Shown: in pieces, positions 7,932-17,846 of the stretch
Layout of the letters: the number at the start of each line of letters is the position of its first letter
Numbering within the stretch: position 1 is the stretch's first letter
Origin: Photorhabdus cinerea
GTDB taxonomy: Bacteria; Pseudomonadota; Gammaproteobacteria; Enterobacterales; Enterobacteriaceae
Assembly: GCF_011189575.1 (NCBI RefSeq)
Contig: NZ_PUJW01000023.1
Span: forward strand, 1-64,000
Length of the DNA: 64,000 bases
Direction of reading: 5' to 3'
The notes under the pieces: model-generated
The model's database searches: none
Seen by the model: the letters and a program-made list of their open reading frames with translations, nothing else
Told to the model about the DNA's origin: nothing
Made by a program: the position numbers and the translations under genes

Positions 7932-10567
7932 TGGAGCTCCTCAACCACCGCGTTGAATTCATGTTCATCAACGGTTAGCTGGATAGCACGGATCTGCTTC
8001 CCTGAGGCCATTTTTTGCAGCAACAGCAGAGATAGCGGTGGTAACAAAGCGCCGTCAATGATTGACTCCAGCATTCGTGCACCGTTTTCAGCACGAGTTG
8101 CCCGTTGCAGGATCTCTTCAATCACGTTATCACTGATGGTGACCTCAGCATTGAAACGTTGACGCAGCAGGTTATCAAGGCGGGCCAGTTTGCCTTGGAT
8201 AATAGTTTTCAGGGTGTCGTATCCCAGTGGCAGGTAAGGCACGACTTCCATTCGCGCTAGTAATGCCGGTTTGAAGAATGCCGCCAGTTCAGGGTAGAGC
8301 AGGTCATTCATCTCTTCCGGTTTATCGGCATTATCAACGATAGTTTGATAGCCAAGGTTGGATGTCAGGAAGAAGACGATATTTTTACAGTCAATCACCC
8401 GGCCTTCACCGTCAGCCAGTTCTCCTTTGTCGAATGCCTGATAGAACAGGTTGAGTACGTCAGGATGCGCTTTTTCTACTTCATCAAGTAGGACGACGGA
8501 ATAAGGTTTCTGGCGAATGGCTTCGGTGAGTACGCCGCCTTCCCCATATCCGACATAGCCCGGCGGTGAACCAATCAGGCGAGAAACAGTGTGTTTTTCC
8601 TGAAATTCGGACATGTTGATGGTGGTCAGGTACTGACGGCCACCGAACATCAATTCCGCAAGTTGTAAAACGGTTTCGGTTTTACCGACACCGCTTGGCC
8701 CCACTAGCAGGAAGGCTCCCAGTGGGCGACCAGGACGGCGCAGGTCTGCTCTGGCAGTCAATAAATGTTGATGCAGGCATTTGATAGCAAGCTCCTGTCC
8801 TTTGATGCTTTGCCCCAGATGAATTGGTAGTTCAGTGACAATGGATAATTCACTCTGTGACAAACGGTTAAGGGGGACGCCAGTCCATTCGGCGATAACT
8901 GCCGCAATTTGGTTTTTATCCACATGAGGGGAAACCAGCGTTTGCTGTTGCTGTAACTGTTCCAACTGTTGATTAAGTTCAGACAGTTTTGCAACCAGTT
9001 CTTCTGTCACGATTTCCGCAGGTGTTTCGTTCTCTTCGGTTTCATCGGTTGCTTCATTTGTTAACAGTTGACGGCGCAGTTCAATAACTTGTTGAACCAA
9101 TTGCTGTTGTTGTTGCCAACTGGTTTCCAGTTCAGCCAGTTTTTCTGCCGTTTCCTGCTGTTGTTGCTGAAGCTCAGCTAGCCGGTCAGTATGTTGGTTC
9201 AGCCCCATGCGTTGCTCTCTCGTCAGCACATCCGATTCCATTTGCTGCTGGTGGAGCTGATTTTTCAGTGCGGAAATCTGACGCGGAGGTGAAGTCAGAT
9301 TAATGGCAACGCGTGCACAGGCGGTATCTAATACGTCAATAGCTTTATCTGGTAACTGGCGACCGGAGAGGTAACGGTCACTTAATACTGCGGAGGCTTT
9401 CAGTGCTTCATCATCGATCAATACGCCATGAGATTGTTCATAAATTGCCCGCAGGCCACGCATAATGATAATGGCTTCTTCCGCTGTTGGTTCGGCCACT
9501 TTGACCAGTTGAAAACGGCGAGAGAGAGCAGCATCTTTTTCAAAATATTTTTTGTATTCGCCCCAAGTGGTTGCGGCGATAGTTTTCAGTTCACCACGTG
9601 CCAGAGCGGGTTTCAGCAAGTTAGAGATATCCAGTCCGCCCTGTTGATTACCCGCACCAATTAGCGTATGAGCTTCATCAATAAATAGAATAATCGGTAC
9701 GGATGACTGGTTGATTTCACTCATTATGCCTTTGAAACGCTTTTCAAATTCACCTTTTACCGCCGCACCTGCCTGTAATGCACCCAGATCCAGTGTCATC
9801 AATTCACTGTTGCGCAATTTTTCTGGTACCTGATTATCGATAATGCGCAAAGCTAGCCCTTCAATCAGCGCGCTTTTACCCACGCCCGCTTCACCCACTA
9901 CAATTGGATTGTTTTTACGTCGGCGGCAAAGAATATCGATCATCAGGTCGATTTCGGCGTCACGGCACAAAACTGGGTCGAGTTTTCCCTGACGAGCCTG
10001 TTCTGTCATGTTTTGGGTAAAACGGGTGAGTAGGCTGTCACTATTGGCTGCGTTTTTGCCTTGTCCGTTTTTATCGTTTTCTACAACCGGTTGTTCCGCT
10101 GAACCTGCTGTCCACTGAGTAAAATTCTGGCGCAGTAATTCGCGGTTAATTCCCGATAGTAAACGGGAAGATTGTGGCGTCAGGTAGCGTAATGGGCTGA
10201 ACAATAGTGTCATCAGCATGACACCGCTGCGTAATTCCTGGTGCTGCATCTCGGTTGATGCTAACAGCCAGCTATCCTGTAGCCATTCCACCAGCATGGG
10301 TGAGAAGCTGGGATAGGCTTGTACCATTGCCTGATGGTGAGGGACCATCTGATCAAGCTGTTCTTTCAGCAAGTCACTGTCCACTTCGGCTTGGCTGAAG
10401 ATCGCTCTGACATCACTGAGAGGCGTGTTGATCATCTGCAACAGTAGCTGAGAGACCGTGATCTCAGGTTGCTGCTGACTGACACACTGCGCTGCCGCCG
10501 TTTCCAGAGCATGCCGGGTCATCGGATTTAAGCGGTTAACTAATGTGGGTAGATCAATCTGAATCAT
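7928..10567 (-). CDS. tssH: T6SS sheath-recycling ATPase TssH (ClpV)
   Basis: ClpV disassembles the contracted TssB-TssC sheath. The 879 residues hold an N-terminal Clp-type domain (about 1-150), a first AAA+ module with Walker A GEAGVGKS at 225-232 and Walker B ILFIDEAH at 293-300, a glutamine-rich middle coiled coil (about 430-545), and a second AAA+ module with Walker A GPSGVGKT at 623-630. Both nucleotide sites look intact. The position between tssL and the small regulator separates it from housekeeping ClpB. A ribosome site AGGA precedes the ATG at 10567. Confidence 0.97.
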   Translation of the reverse strand: MIQIDLPTLVNRLNPMTRHALETAAAQCVSQQQPEITVSQLLLQMINTPLSDVRAIFSQAEVDSDLLKEQLDQMVPHHQAMVQAYPSFSPMLVEWLQDSWLLASTEMQHQELRSGVMLMTLLFSPLRYLTPQSSRLLSGINRELLRQNFTQWTAGSAEQPVVENDKNGQGKNAANSDSLLTRFTQNMTEQARQGKLDPVLCRDAEIDLMIDILCRRRKNNPIVVGEAGVGKSALIEGLALRIIDNQVPEKLRNSELMTLDLGALQAGAAVKGEFEKRFKGIMSEINQSSVPIILFIDEAHTLIGAGNQQGGLDISNLLKPALARGELKTIAATTWGEYKKYFEKDAALSRRFQLVKVAEPTAEEAIIIMRGLRAIYEQSHGVLIDDEALKASAVLSDRYLSGRQLPDKAIDVLDTACARVAINLTSPPRQISALKNQLHQQQMESDVLTREQRMGLNQHTDRLAELQQQQQETAEKLAELETSWQQQQQLVQQVIELRRQLLTNEATDETEENETPAEIVTEELVAKLSELNQQLEQLQQQQTLVSPHVDKNQIAAVIAEWTGVPLNRLSQSELSIVTELPIHLGQSIKGQELAIKCLHQHLLTARADLRRPGRPLGAFLLVGPSGVGKTETVLQLAELMFGGRQYLTTINMSEFQEKHTVSRLIGSPPGYVGYGEGGVLTEAIRQKPYSVVLLDEVEKAHPDVLNLFYQAFDKGELADGEGRVIDCKNIVFFLTSNLGYQTIVDNADKPEEMNDLLYPELAAFFKPALLARMEVVPYLPLGYDTLKTIIQGKLARLDNLLRQRFNAEVTISDNVIEEILQRATRAENGARMLESIIDGALLPPLSLLLLQKMASGKQIRAIQLTVDEHEFNAVVEELQ

Positions 10568-10577
10568 CGGTTATTTC

Positions 10578-11348
10578 CTAACTCAGTAAATTATTTAGCT
10601 GTTGTAATATGTTCTGGGTTTGGTTGTGCAGCCGGACAGCATAAAAGCTATAAACCACGGCGAGCAGACCAATACCGCTCCAGAGGAGGTGTTTGATAGT
10701 CAGACGCTTACCCAAACGGTAGCGGCTGTCATGCTCGTTGGCATTACTGTGCAGAATAGTGGGCGGTGCTTCGCCTCGCAGCGAGTGTAACTGTTGATGT
10801 AACCGGCGGAATAAACGCTCAAAATCATCACCTTTCTGCGAACTCACTTTGTAGCGACCACGGTAGCCGAGGCAAAAGCAGAGATAGATAAATTCCAGTA
10901 GATGCTGGTAGCGTTGAAGTTCACCCATCAAACGCTCCAGCAGCAGAAAGACTTTTTCACCACCCCAGGTTTCATTGTGGAATTGCACCAGTAAAGATTG
11001 TTGCAACCAGCCGTTCTGACTGTTCCAGCCATGACCCAGTGCAGTTTCATCAATGAAAGTACAGAGCATGTAGCGGAAAGAGACAATTGCGCCCGGTTCA
11101 TAACCTTTGGTTTGTAAAAATTGTTCGATTGCCTGGATATCGGTGACGACTTGTTGATAAAGCTGGTCTGGTAGTGGCTCATCACCCATGTCTTTTAGAC
11201 GCATAACCATGCCGAGCAACGGTGTTGCGGCATCAATCATCGGGTTCAGGCTTTCTCCGCGCAACGGTAACTGATACTGACGGTGCAAAGTAGTATCAGT
11301 TTCTACTTGCATCAAAATGGCGTTGTCGTTGATAGCTTTGTTCTTCAT
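10578..11348 (-). CDS. tssL: T6SS membrane complex protein TssL (DotU family)
   Basis: The 256-residue product is the short form of TssL: a cytoplasmic DotU domain (about residues 30-205) and one C-terminal membrane segment (near 227-247). It lacks the OmpA-like peptidoglycan-binding extension. In such systems peptidoglycan anchoring is usually supplied by another protein, and none is obvious in this window. The start overlaps the tssK stop as TAATG. TssL joins TssM in the inner membrane and recruits the TssK baseplate subunit. Confidence 0.94.
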   Translation of the reverse strand: MKNKAINDNAILMQVETDTTLHRQYQLPLRGESLNPMIDAATPLLGMVMRLKDMGDEPLPDQLYQQVVTDIQAIEQFLQTKGYEPGAIVSFRYMLCTFIDETALGHGWNSQNGWLQQSLLVQFHNETWGGEKVFLLLERLMGELQRYQHLLEFIYLCFCLGYRGRYKVSSQKGDDFERLFRRLHQQLHSLRGEAPPTILHSNANEHDSRYRLGKRLTIKHLLWSGIGLLAVVYSFYAVRLHNQTQNILQQLNNLLS

Positions 11349-12700
11349 TAGTCACTCCCATTTCTGACTGCCCAGAATTGCAGGTCTAATCCGGGGAAAT
11401 CTCCTGAAACATGGAAGGCAATGGAGGTACCTTTGAGAATGTCTTGCCATGCTGCACCTTGCTGATCAAAACGGAAATAGGTGTAGCCGGCGTGATAAGG
11501 CAACTGGCGAGGAGCGGCGGGAAGCGGAATCAGTCCTACGCCAGGCAACTGGACGCTGACCATTTCGCGGATTCTTTCCTGAGACGCGATTTTGGTCTGC
11601 TTAACAAACTGACGGAGTAATTGTTCTTGTGGGACCTCGGCACGGATGGCCAGAATGAAATCCGCTTTGGTCAATACATCGCGATCATGGATATTTGCCA
11701 CCCGAATGCCATTTGACTGAGTTTGTAGTTTAATCGGGATCGCTCGTGGGGTCAGGACAACACCCATTGCTTCGCGGATGGAACGCATGACTTGATGGAA
11801 TGTATCCGTCAGGCTGTCGTGATTATATTCCGGTATATCGCCCACTTGACGGGATTCATGAGTGAATGTTCTCAGTTCACCACAGGTTTGGATCAATTGG
11901 GTGAAAAAGTGTTCGGGATGCAGAATGGTTTGTCTGGCGTAGTGGGTAAACCACGGCTGAATCCGGTTAACTAACTGGAGCATCATAAATTCAGCAACAT
12001 CGGCTACCCCTTGCTGACCGGGAGAACCAATCCGGTTAGCGAGTGATCTGGCTCGTTCTATCAGTGCTCTATCCACTTCATCCATATAACTTTTTAGTTT
12101 ATTTGAGACATTAATAGACGTACAGGTTGGCACGAAATCTTCATTTAATATGATGGTTCCCGTCGGAAGCTTCTCTATTATCTGGCATAGCGGGAGTACG
12201 GTAAAAGCGCTGAGATCTTCTGAACCCTGTTTCAAAACCGGTGTCAGTTGTGCCAGTATGACCTGGCTGACATCACCGCCCTCCGTGTGCAGGTCCCGGA
12301 TATCATTCACATGTTCGCGGTAGCGCATAGCGCCGGCGCTATTGGATTCTGGATGGGAGATTTCATTGAGGGTATCGTTGGCTATTGGCAGTGCCAGATA
12401 GATATCTTTGCTATTGTTCTCGTGAAGATCTATGACATCAAGGGGCTGAGGAGTGGCATCCTGATACGGAACGGAGAACATGGTACCATCTGGCATGATA
12501 CCACTGGCTTCGATGATACCGATGCGTCCCAACGCGAGGAGATCTTTGTCAATAGTCAGAGAACTGAAGCCGTAACCATAACTGGTGAGGGACGTCAGGC
12601 GGCTGTGTGCCAGATAGTCATTATGTTTTTGTTGTTGTTGAAAGTGTTGTGGCTTGATGAATAATCCTTCGCGCCAAATCACCCGATTTTTGCCTGGCAT
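11348..12700 (-). CDS. tssK: T6SS baseplate protein TssK
   Basis: TssK is the trimeric connector between the baseplate wedge and the TssL-TssM complex. The 450 residues match the family length. The N-terminal motif VIWREGLFIKPQHFQQQQ is the hallmark of TssK. The order tssJ-tssK-tssL is the common core arrangement. There is a two-base gap from tssJ and a TAATG junction with tssL. Confidence 0.96.
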   Translation of the reverse strand: MPGKNRVIWREGLFIKPQHFQQQQKHNDYLAHSRLTSLTSYGYGFSSLTIDKDLLALGRIGIIEASGIMPDGTMFSVPYQDATPQPLDVIDLHENNSKDIYLALPIANDTLNEISHPESNSAGAMRYREHVNDIRDLHTEGGDVSQVILAQLTPVLKQGSEDLSAFTVLPLCQIIEKLPTGTIILNEDFVPTCTSINVSNKLKSYMDEVDRALIERARSLANRIGSPGQQGVADVAEFMMLQLVNRIQPWFTHYARQTILHPEHFFTQLIQTCGELRTFTHESRQVGDIPEYNHDSLTDTFHQVMRSIREAMGVVLTPRAIPIKLQTQSNGIRVANIHDRDVLTKADFILAIRAEVPQEQLLRQFVKQTKIASQERIREMVSVQLPGVGLIPLPAAPRQLPYHAGYTYFRFDQQGAAWQDILKGTSIAFHVSGDFPGLDLQFWAVRNGSD

Positions 12701-12702
12701 AG

Positions 12703-13263
12703 TTATTGCTCCTCTTTTCTAAGTTCAACTTCGTTCGCTCTGATGTGCACTAGAATGTGGTATTGCTGTCCCGTGTCTTTCACACGGATAACTTTTTTCC
12801 ATTCGGATTGATTGATATCGGCATAACGAACGATAACGCCAATGTAACGGCTCTTTTTTTCCAGCGGGATGACGGGTAGTGGTTTGTATTGCCCCGGCAA
12901 TAAGGTGTAATCCTGATGGTCGATGTAATTTTTCCCCAACGCTTTATCCAGTTCGTCACTTTTAAGCTGGTCATAATCCGCGGCAAGCAAACGAGAATCT
13001 TCACTGAGATAAATTAGGTGCATTTCAACCGGAGTGGCTTCTCCATTTTTATTGGGGTTGATATCAGGCTCTGCTAGCAAAGTGATCGCTGCGGTGGAAG
13101 GTAAATCCGCAGGTTGACCGACAGGAGTCGATGGGTCCCAGACAACCTGTCCGACTTTCTTCGTTGCCTGCCATGTACTGCTGCAACCGCTTAACAACAT
13201 CAGCGTTGCCAGCAATACAAGCCATATGCCGGACCATGAGGTATTACCACCGGAGCGCTTCAT
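12703..13263 (-). CDS. tssJ: T6SS outer-membrane lipoprotein TssJ
   Basis: The 186-residue protein has a signal peptide ending in the lipobox LLSGC, with the acylated cysteine at position 27. Residues 28-29 after it are serines, which fits outer-membrane sorting. The rest is the transthyretin-like TssJ fold that binds the TssM C-terminus. The start overlaps the FHA gene stop as TAATG. Confidence 0.93.
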   Translation of the reverse strand: MKRSGGNTSWSGIWLVLLATLMLLSGCSSTWQATKKVGQVVWDPSTPVGQPADLPSTAAITLLAEPDINPNKNGEATPVEMHLIYLSEDSRLLAADYDQLKSDELDKALGKNYIDHQDYTLLPGQYKPLPVIPLEKKSRYIGVIVRYADINQSEWKKVIRVKDTGQQYHILVHIRANEVELRKEEQ

Positions 13264-14549
13264 TACTGGGTATCCTCTAAACCTTGGCGTAGAGCGCGGT
13301 CATAAGCTTGTTCATAAACTTCACCAAACAGCTTTTCGAATCCCTGTTGACGGCTGGAAGCCAATTCGCGGTAGTAACTGGAGTACATTTCCCATGCCCA
13401 GGCGGCATCTTTTTCTTGGGTCTCATTACTGCGACGGTATTGGGCAAAACGGCTCAGTAGGTGTTCTGGTGAGAAAGCATCCAGCATCGTGTTCAATGCG
13501 GCAGTGATCGCAATCCGGTTAGCCTGATAGTGTAATTGCAGGTTATGCAGGCTTTCAGAGACGGCTGATGGCGCAGAAAGATGTACCGGGCTTTTTTGAT
13601 CAGCGAACATCACTTGCATGGTGGTGTTGTAATCCATATTTAGCCGTAGCGGGTTATCTTCGATAGGACGTAGTTGTTTATCACGCAGACCATGCTGTGC
13701 ACGCTGTAGTGCCAGTAAACCATCAATTGCCGCTTTCATGGTTTTACCCATTTCTTCCAGAAAGTCGTTGGCCTGCTGGCTGTTATGCAAAGGTAATTGT
13801 GTGTTCAATCCTCGCATCAGCGGCGTGATAGCAATATGCTGTTGCTCCATGTCCTGATATTGTTCACTTGAAGGTGAAGAGATACTCGGTAAATCAACAA
13901 AATCCCGATCCATAGCATTGCCTCTGTTATCTGAGAGGGGAGAGAAAAATAATGGTGCGCGGTAACGGCCTTGTTCTAGGCTTTGGTCTACTTCGTTACT
14001 TATTGGTGTCTGACTCAGTGTGGTCAGATTTTCGCTGTCGAGAACCTTAAGTGGGTCGTGGTTTAAATCATGGTTTATCGTTGGCGCCAGAGAATTACAC
14101 TCTGTAAAAGCGTTATCCTGGACGGGAGTTTTTTCCATCATAGCGTCTAATGGATTGCTATAGCTGGAGACCAGTGATTCTGGTGACACCATCATTGGAT
14201 CAATACGATCTGCGTCGGAAAAACTGATATGGCTTTTAATCACCAGCTTACCGACGGTAATTTCATCTGCTTGTTGCAGTCGGATCAGGCCGGCGCCGGA
14301 GGTTAGCGGTGACTTATTCACAAATAGAGGGCCGGCGATCATTTGCAGGCAAAATGCGCCATCACGCCACTGAATAGTAAATTGTGACGGATTGATATTG
14401 CCCTGCTGATCCTGAACTGACCAAAGGTGGCTTTCGCTGCTACCGACTGTGCCGCCTTGAATGGAGAACAAGCAACTGGCAGATTTACCGCTTTCCAGTT
14501 GATCGCTGTTGAGCACTCGTAATGAAAGGGTTGGTTGTTGTTTTTCCAT
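13263..14549 (-). CDS. tagH: T6SS FHA-domain protein (TagH/Fha type)
   Basis: The 428-residue protein has an N-terminal FHA-like domain (about residues 10-100, with the stretch ESHLWSVQD in the phosphopeptide-loop region), a long variable linker and a C-terminal T6SS-specific helical domain (about 240-428). FHA proteins bind phosphothreonine and in some systems act in the PpkA/PppA checkpoint. No kinase or phosphatase gene is visible here, so the phospho-switch is either encoded elsewhere or absent. The gene sits between tssG and tssJ in the same unit. Confidence 0.85.
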   Translation of the reverse strand: MEKQQPTLSLRVLNSDQLESGKSASCLFSIQGGTVGSSESHLWSVQDQQGNINPSQFTIQWRDGAFCLQMIAGPLFVNKSPLTSGAGLIRLQQADEITVGKLVIKSHISFSDADRIDPMMVSPESLVSSYSNPLDAMMEKTPVQDNAFTECNSLAPTINHDLNHDPLKVLDSENLTTLSQTPISNEVDQSLEQGRYRAPLFFSPLSDNRGNAMDRDFVDLPSISSPSSEQYQDMEQQHIAITPLMRGLNTQLPLHNSQQANDFLEEMGKTMKAAIDGLLALQRAQHGLRDKQLRPIEDNPLRLNMDYNTTMQVMFADQKSPVHLSAPSAVSESLHNLQLHYQANRIAITAALNTMLDAFSPEHLLSRFAQYRRSNETQEKDAAWAWEMYSSYYRELASSRQQGFEKLFGEVYEQAYDRALRQGLEDTQ

Positions 14550-14555
14550 AATTCT

Positions 14556-15605
14556 TTATCTGCCAACTGAAATTGTGATAAAGGGTTTCTTTTCCGGCTT
14601 GCCGAGAAAACTGGTCCACCCCAGGTTATTGTTTTGTTTCGTGCCAAGTACCATGCCGTCAGCCTGGTTTTCGGCCAGTCCAAGGCGTAGATCCCAGGCC
14701 AATTGATCACGTAGGACAAAACAGATAAACATCACCAGTGGTAGAAAATTCTTGCCATCCGGGAGAAATGACAGAAAGTGTTCACGAGAGAGGTTATTGA
14801 TACATAACAGGAATTTACCGTTGCAACCTTTCACCCATGAACCGAGACAAAAGTTTCCCCCCAGCACTGATTGTTGAATTTTTTTCTGACCATTTATTTT
14901 CAGTATTCCACCCAAGCGGTTTTGTTGTGATGGAACGATAGCGACTTTTCTAATTTGCCAGCTATGTACCGTGACGTCCGATAGATCAAAGCAATGTGAG
15001 ACCAGACTGGATATTACTTCCGGCGATCGACCGGGGCTGGCTAACAGACCGGCATAGGCTAGCATTTTGCTGTGATTGATCTGCAAGTGAGCGCGGTTCA
15101 CATCACTGCCAAGCCCTACCAGCGCGAACATACGCTGAGAAAAATCATCCAGTCCGTTCTTGTCAAAACAGATGTAATAGCGATATTTCCGCCAGATTTG
15201 ATGAAGCATGACGACTGAACGGTGGTTGAAAATATTCAAAAAGTCAGTCAGTCGGTTTTCGTCCTGAGCTTCTTCCCATGCCAACGAATCAAGGTAGTAG
15301 CCAGGCATAGGAGACTGGCTACCGTGTAATCCAAGAAAGGAGACTTTCACCTGAAAACGGCCTTGCTCGGTACGGTTCACAGAGACAACGTCTCTGGTTG
15401 GAAAAGCCAGACTTGCACTGGACTTGAAACGGATTGATTCTCGATCAGGGCGATTGGTTTGACCTGTTTTTTCCCACGCTACCGCCAATTGGTTGAGTAA
15501 CTCAACCAATTGGTAAAAGTTATATTTTGATAAATCTGGCGCCAGATTATCTGGTGAGTTTTTATCCATTACATCAACGCGTGTTGACCTATCTGTTCCG
15601 GCCAT
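14556..15605 (-). CDS. tssG: T6SS baseplate wedge protein TssG
   Basis: TssG forms the TssE-TssF-TssG wedge of the baseplate. The product is about 349 residues from the ATG at 15605, which has an AGGA ribosome site nine bases upstream. An alternative ATG at 15569 forms a TAATG junction with the tssF stop and would give 337 residues. The start is therefore uncertain, while the family is clear from the N-terminal motif YNFYQLVELLNQ, the length and the position directly after tssF. Confidence 0.92.
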   Translation of the reverse strand: MAGTDRSTRVDVMDKNSPDNLAPDLSKYNFYQLVELLNQLAVAWEKTGQTNRPDRESIRFKSSASLAFPTRDVVSVNRTEQGRFQVKVSFLGLHGSQSPMPGYYLDSLAWEEAQDENRLTDFLNIFNHRSVVMLHQIWRKYRYYICFDKNGLDDFSQRMFALVGLGSDVNRAHLQINHSKMLAYAGLLASPGRSPEVISSLVSHCFDLSDVTVHSWQIRKVAIVPSQQNRLGGILKINGQKKIQQSVLGGNFCLGSWVKGCNGKFLLCINNLSREHFLSFLPDGKNFLPLVMFICFVLRDQLAWDLRLGLAENQADGMVLGTKQNNNLGWTSFLGKPEKKPFITISVGR

Positions 15606-17398
15606 TGATAGCATTCCTGATTATCTAAATTGATCACCTTCAATATGTGGAAGGAGTTGATGCTGGCATATAATGCAAAGAAGCGTGACAGTATGGTACT
15701 GAACAGATAGAGCTCACCTTCAGAGCTGAAAGCTTGTTGCCGGATATACAATGTTGATTCTAGTCCACGCACTGGAAGCCCTTTTAACAGGCGGTCTATT
15801 GGTTGAGTTTCAATCCGTTCAATCGCGTCTAGCCGTTTTTGTGATGACCGTGATGATTGTCGATTATGCCTGCTGGGGAGATCATAGGTCCTCAGTACCT
15901 GCTTTAGTGCATCTTTATCCAGCAATGTCATATAATTCAGCGACATATTGGAAAGGAGGGACCAGTGAAACTTACCGCTCATTAATGGATAAAGTGGAAC
16001 CGATGGCCGGGTTATGTTGCGGAATGTTGCAAATGATGGACTGCCCAGTGACGGGAAATTAATGTCACCCACCCGTAGTTGCAGTGGCAGCTCACGGTTG
16101 GTACATGTCAGTCTGACAGAGACGTTTTCATTATTTAACAGAAGTTGGGATTCATCGCCACGGACAAAAGAGATATAGTGTTCAAGCCCTTTGCGGAAAG
16201 GGGATTCTTTGACTCTGATACGGAAATAGCGGGTATTGAGCTCACTTTCATGTTCGATTTGATGATGAAAACTTTCAAATGGTACATAAATCCGTTCACT
16301 ACCTTTGGCGCGGTTGGGTGTGCCATCGGCATTGAGTAGCCAACTTTCCACTTTATCAATGGAGAAAATATCGTAACGATCGGGATGACTATAGCTAGCC
16401 CTCAATGGGTATTCAGCTTGGCTGTTATCTAATCGAATCGCTTCGCTATCCATTGGGAAAAGATTGATTGCCGGAACACAATGCAGTCGAAAAGTATCCT
16501 GACGAATTTTAATTTCTGGCGGGAGTGCCTCCGAGAAATAGAGATTCAGCGTGAAATCGCTGGCTTTAAGATCTGCGGGTAATTTAGGGAAACCGGTGAC
16601 ATCAAAAAACAGGAAACCTTCAGAAAAGCAGAAATACTCCTGCAAGATGCGATAACCCATGTAGGAGTTTTTTGGGTAAGGCAGCAGGGCATCTTCCCGA
16701 TTAAAACCAACTGGAACGAAATCAAAATCTGGCAATGGAATTGTGATATCGCCTACGACGAGCTTTGCGTCTTCAAGGTAGTAACTGAGCCAGAAATAGA
16801 GCTGTGTACTGCTGTAGTCATCACCGCTCAGATAAAAACGTAACTTATCAAGTTGTAATTCCTGTAAGTTGAGTGCTGTCTTTGAGGTAAAATTCAAACC
16901 GATGACACCTTGTTCATTACTGTTATTGACAGAAATGTCTTGGATTGACATCGGGAACAGCCAGACATCGCGGCATAAAGTAAAAGTACAGCGGTTGTCT
17001 ATCTCTGTTTTTTTCGGATCGGTATTATTTGAGTAAATATCATCGTCATCATCTGCCAGCGGATGGCTCTTGATTTGAACTCCGCGTTTAACTTGCGTGG
17101 CTTTTGTGACGACACTTTCATCGGGTGTGTACTGGATAATTGTCATGCTGGGTGTTGGCCGTAGATAATTTGGCCATAGCATGTGCAGTAATCCATGGGT
17201 CAGTTCAGGGAACTGATCATCAATTTTTGCTCGTAAGTTACCGGCAAGAAATGCGAATCCTTCCAGCAGGCGCTCAACATCTGGGTCAGAGCCTTGTTCA
17301 GACAGAAATGAAGCGAGATGAGGATGTTCAACTGCGGCTTCCCGTCCCAGTTGCCTTAGGTAATCCAATTCTTCTCTGAAGTATTTTTCAAGTGACAT
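15569..17398 (-). CDS. tssF: T6SS baseplate wedge protein TssF
   Basis: The 609-residue protein begins MSLEKYFREELDYLRQLGRE, which is the characteristic TssF start, followed by the EHPHLASFLSEQG and DPDVERLLEGFAFL segments near residues 24-51. TssF dimerises around TssG in the baseplate wedge. Length and position between tssE and tssG agree with the family. It ends inside the tssG start region. Confidence 0.96.
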   Translation of the reverse strand: MSLEKYFREELDYLRQLGREAAVEHPHLASFLSEQGSDPDVERLLEGFAFLAGNLRAKIDDQFPELTHGLLHMLWPNYLRPTPSMTIIQYTPDESVVTKATQVKRGVQIKSHPLADDDDDIYSNNTDPKKTEIDNRCTFTLCRDVWLFPMSIQDISVNNSNEQGVIGLNFTSKTALNLQELQLDKLRFYLSGDDYSSTQLYFWLSYYLEDAKLVVGDITIPLPDFDFVPVGFNREDALLPYPKNSYMGYRILQEYFCFSEGFLFFDVTGFPKLPADLKASDFTLNLYFSEALPPEIKIRQDTFRLHCVPAINLFPMDSEAIRLDNSQAEYPLRASYSHPDRYDIFSIDKVESWLLNADGTPNRAKGSERIYVPFESFHHQIEHESELNTRYFRIRVKESPFRKGLEHYISFVRGDESQLLLNNENVSVRLTCTNRELPLQLRVGDINFPSLGSPSFATFRNITRPSVPLYPLMSGKFHWSLLSNMSLNYMTLLDKDALKQVLRTYDLPSRHNRQSSRSSQKRLDAIERIETQPIDRLLKGLPVRGLESTLYIRQQAFSSEGELYLFSTILSRFFALYASINSFHILKVINLDNQECYQWPEQIGQHALM

Positions 17399-17399
17399 T

Positions 17400-17840
17400 T
17401 TATTGAGTCCGCTCTAGGCAATAGCGCCGGTTGTTATCCAATTGAATGTTAAATTCAACGACGTCGTGAATATCATCCAGGGATACCTGGGCACTGATGT
17501 GAAAACTCAACAGCAATGGGTCACTGTCATCATGGATTGCGCTGACAGAAACTGACGATATTCTTGGTTCATAATTTATGATGCAGTGCTCTATTGCCTG
17601 CTCAATACTCTGTTTAAAGTCAGTTGTAGTGGTTGTGGCATCATTGAGATCAATAACGCCGAGATCAACCGCACTCTGACAAGCACCCGGATGGGTATTG
17701 AGAACATTATTCAGGTGCCGTCTTATGGAGTTGAGCAGCTCACGCATTCTTGACTGACGGGAAGAACCGGAGTTCTTCCCCTGAATACGCTCAAACAAGC
17801 TGGCAGAGCCCTCTCTATTCCAACTGTACAGCGCAGCCAT
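17400..17840 (-). CDS. tssE: T6SS baseplate protein TssE (gp25-like)
   Basis: The 146-residue protein is a gp25-like lysozyme-fold protein that starts the sheath on the baseplate. It carries SIRRHLNNVLNTHPG near residues 39-53 and a later YEPRISSVSV segment typical of the family. It lies six bases after tssC and one base before tssF. No catalytic role is expected, since family members are structural. Confidence 0.93.
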   Translation of the reverse strand: MAALYSWNREGSASLFERIQGKNSGSSRQSRMRELLNSIRRHLNNVLNTHPGACQSAVDLGVIDLNDATTTTTDFKQSIEQAIEHCIINYEPRISSVSVSAIHDDSDPLLLSFHISAQVSLDDIHDVVEFNIQLDNNRRYCLERTQ

Positions 17841-17846
17841 GACTGA

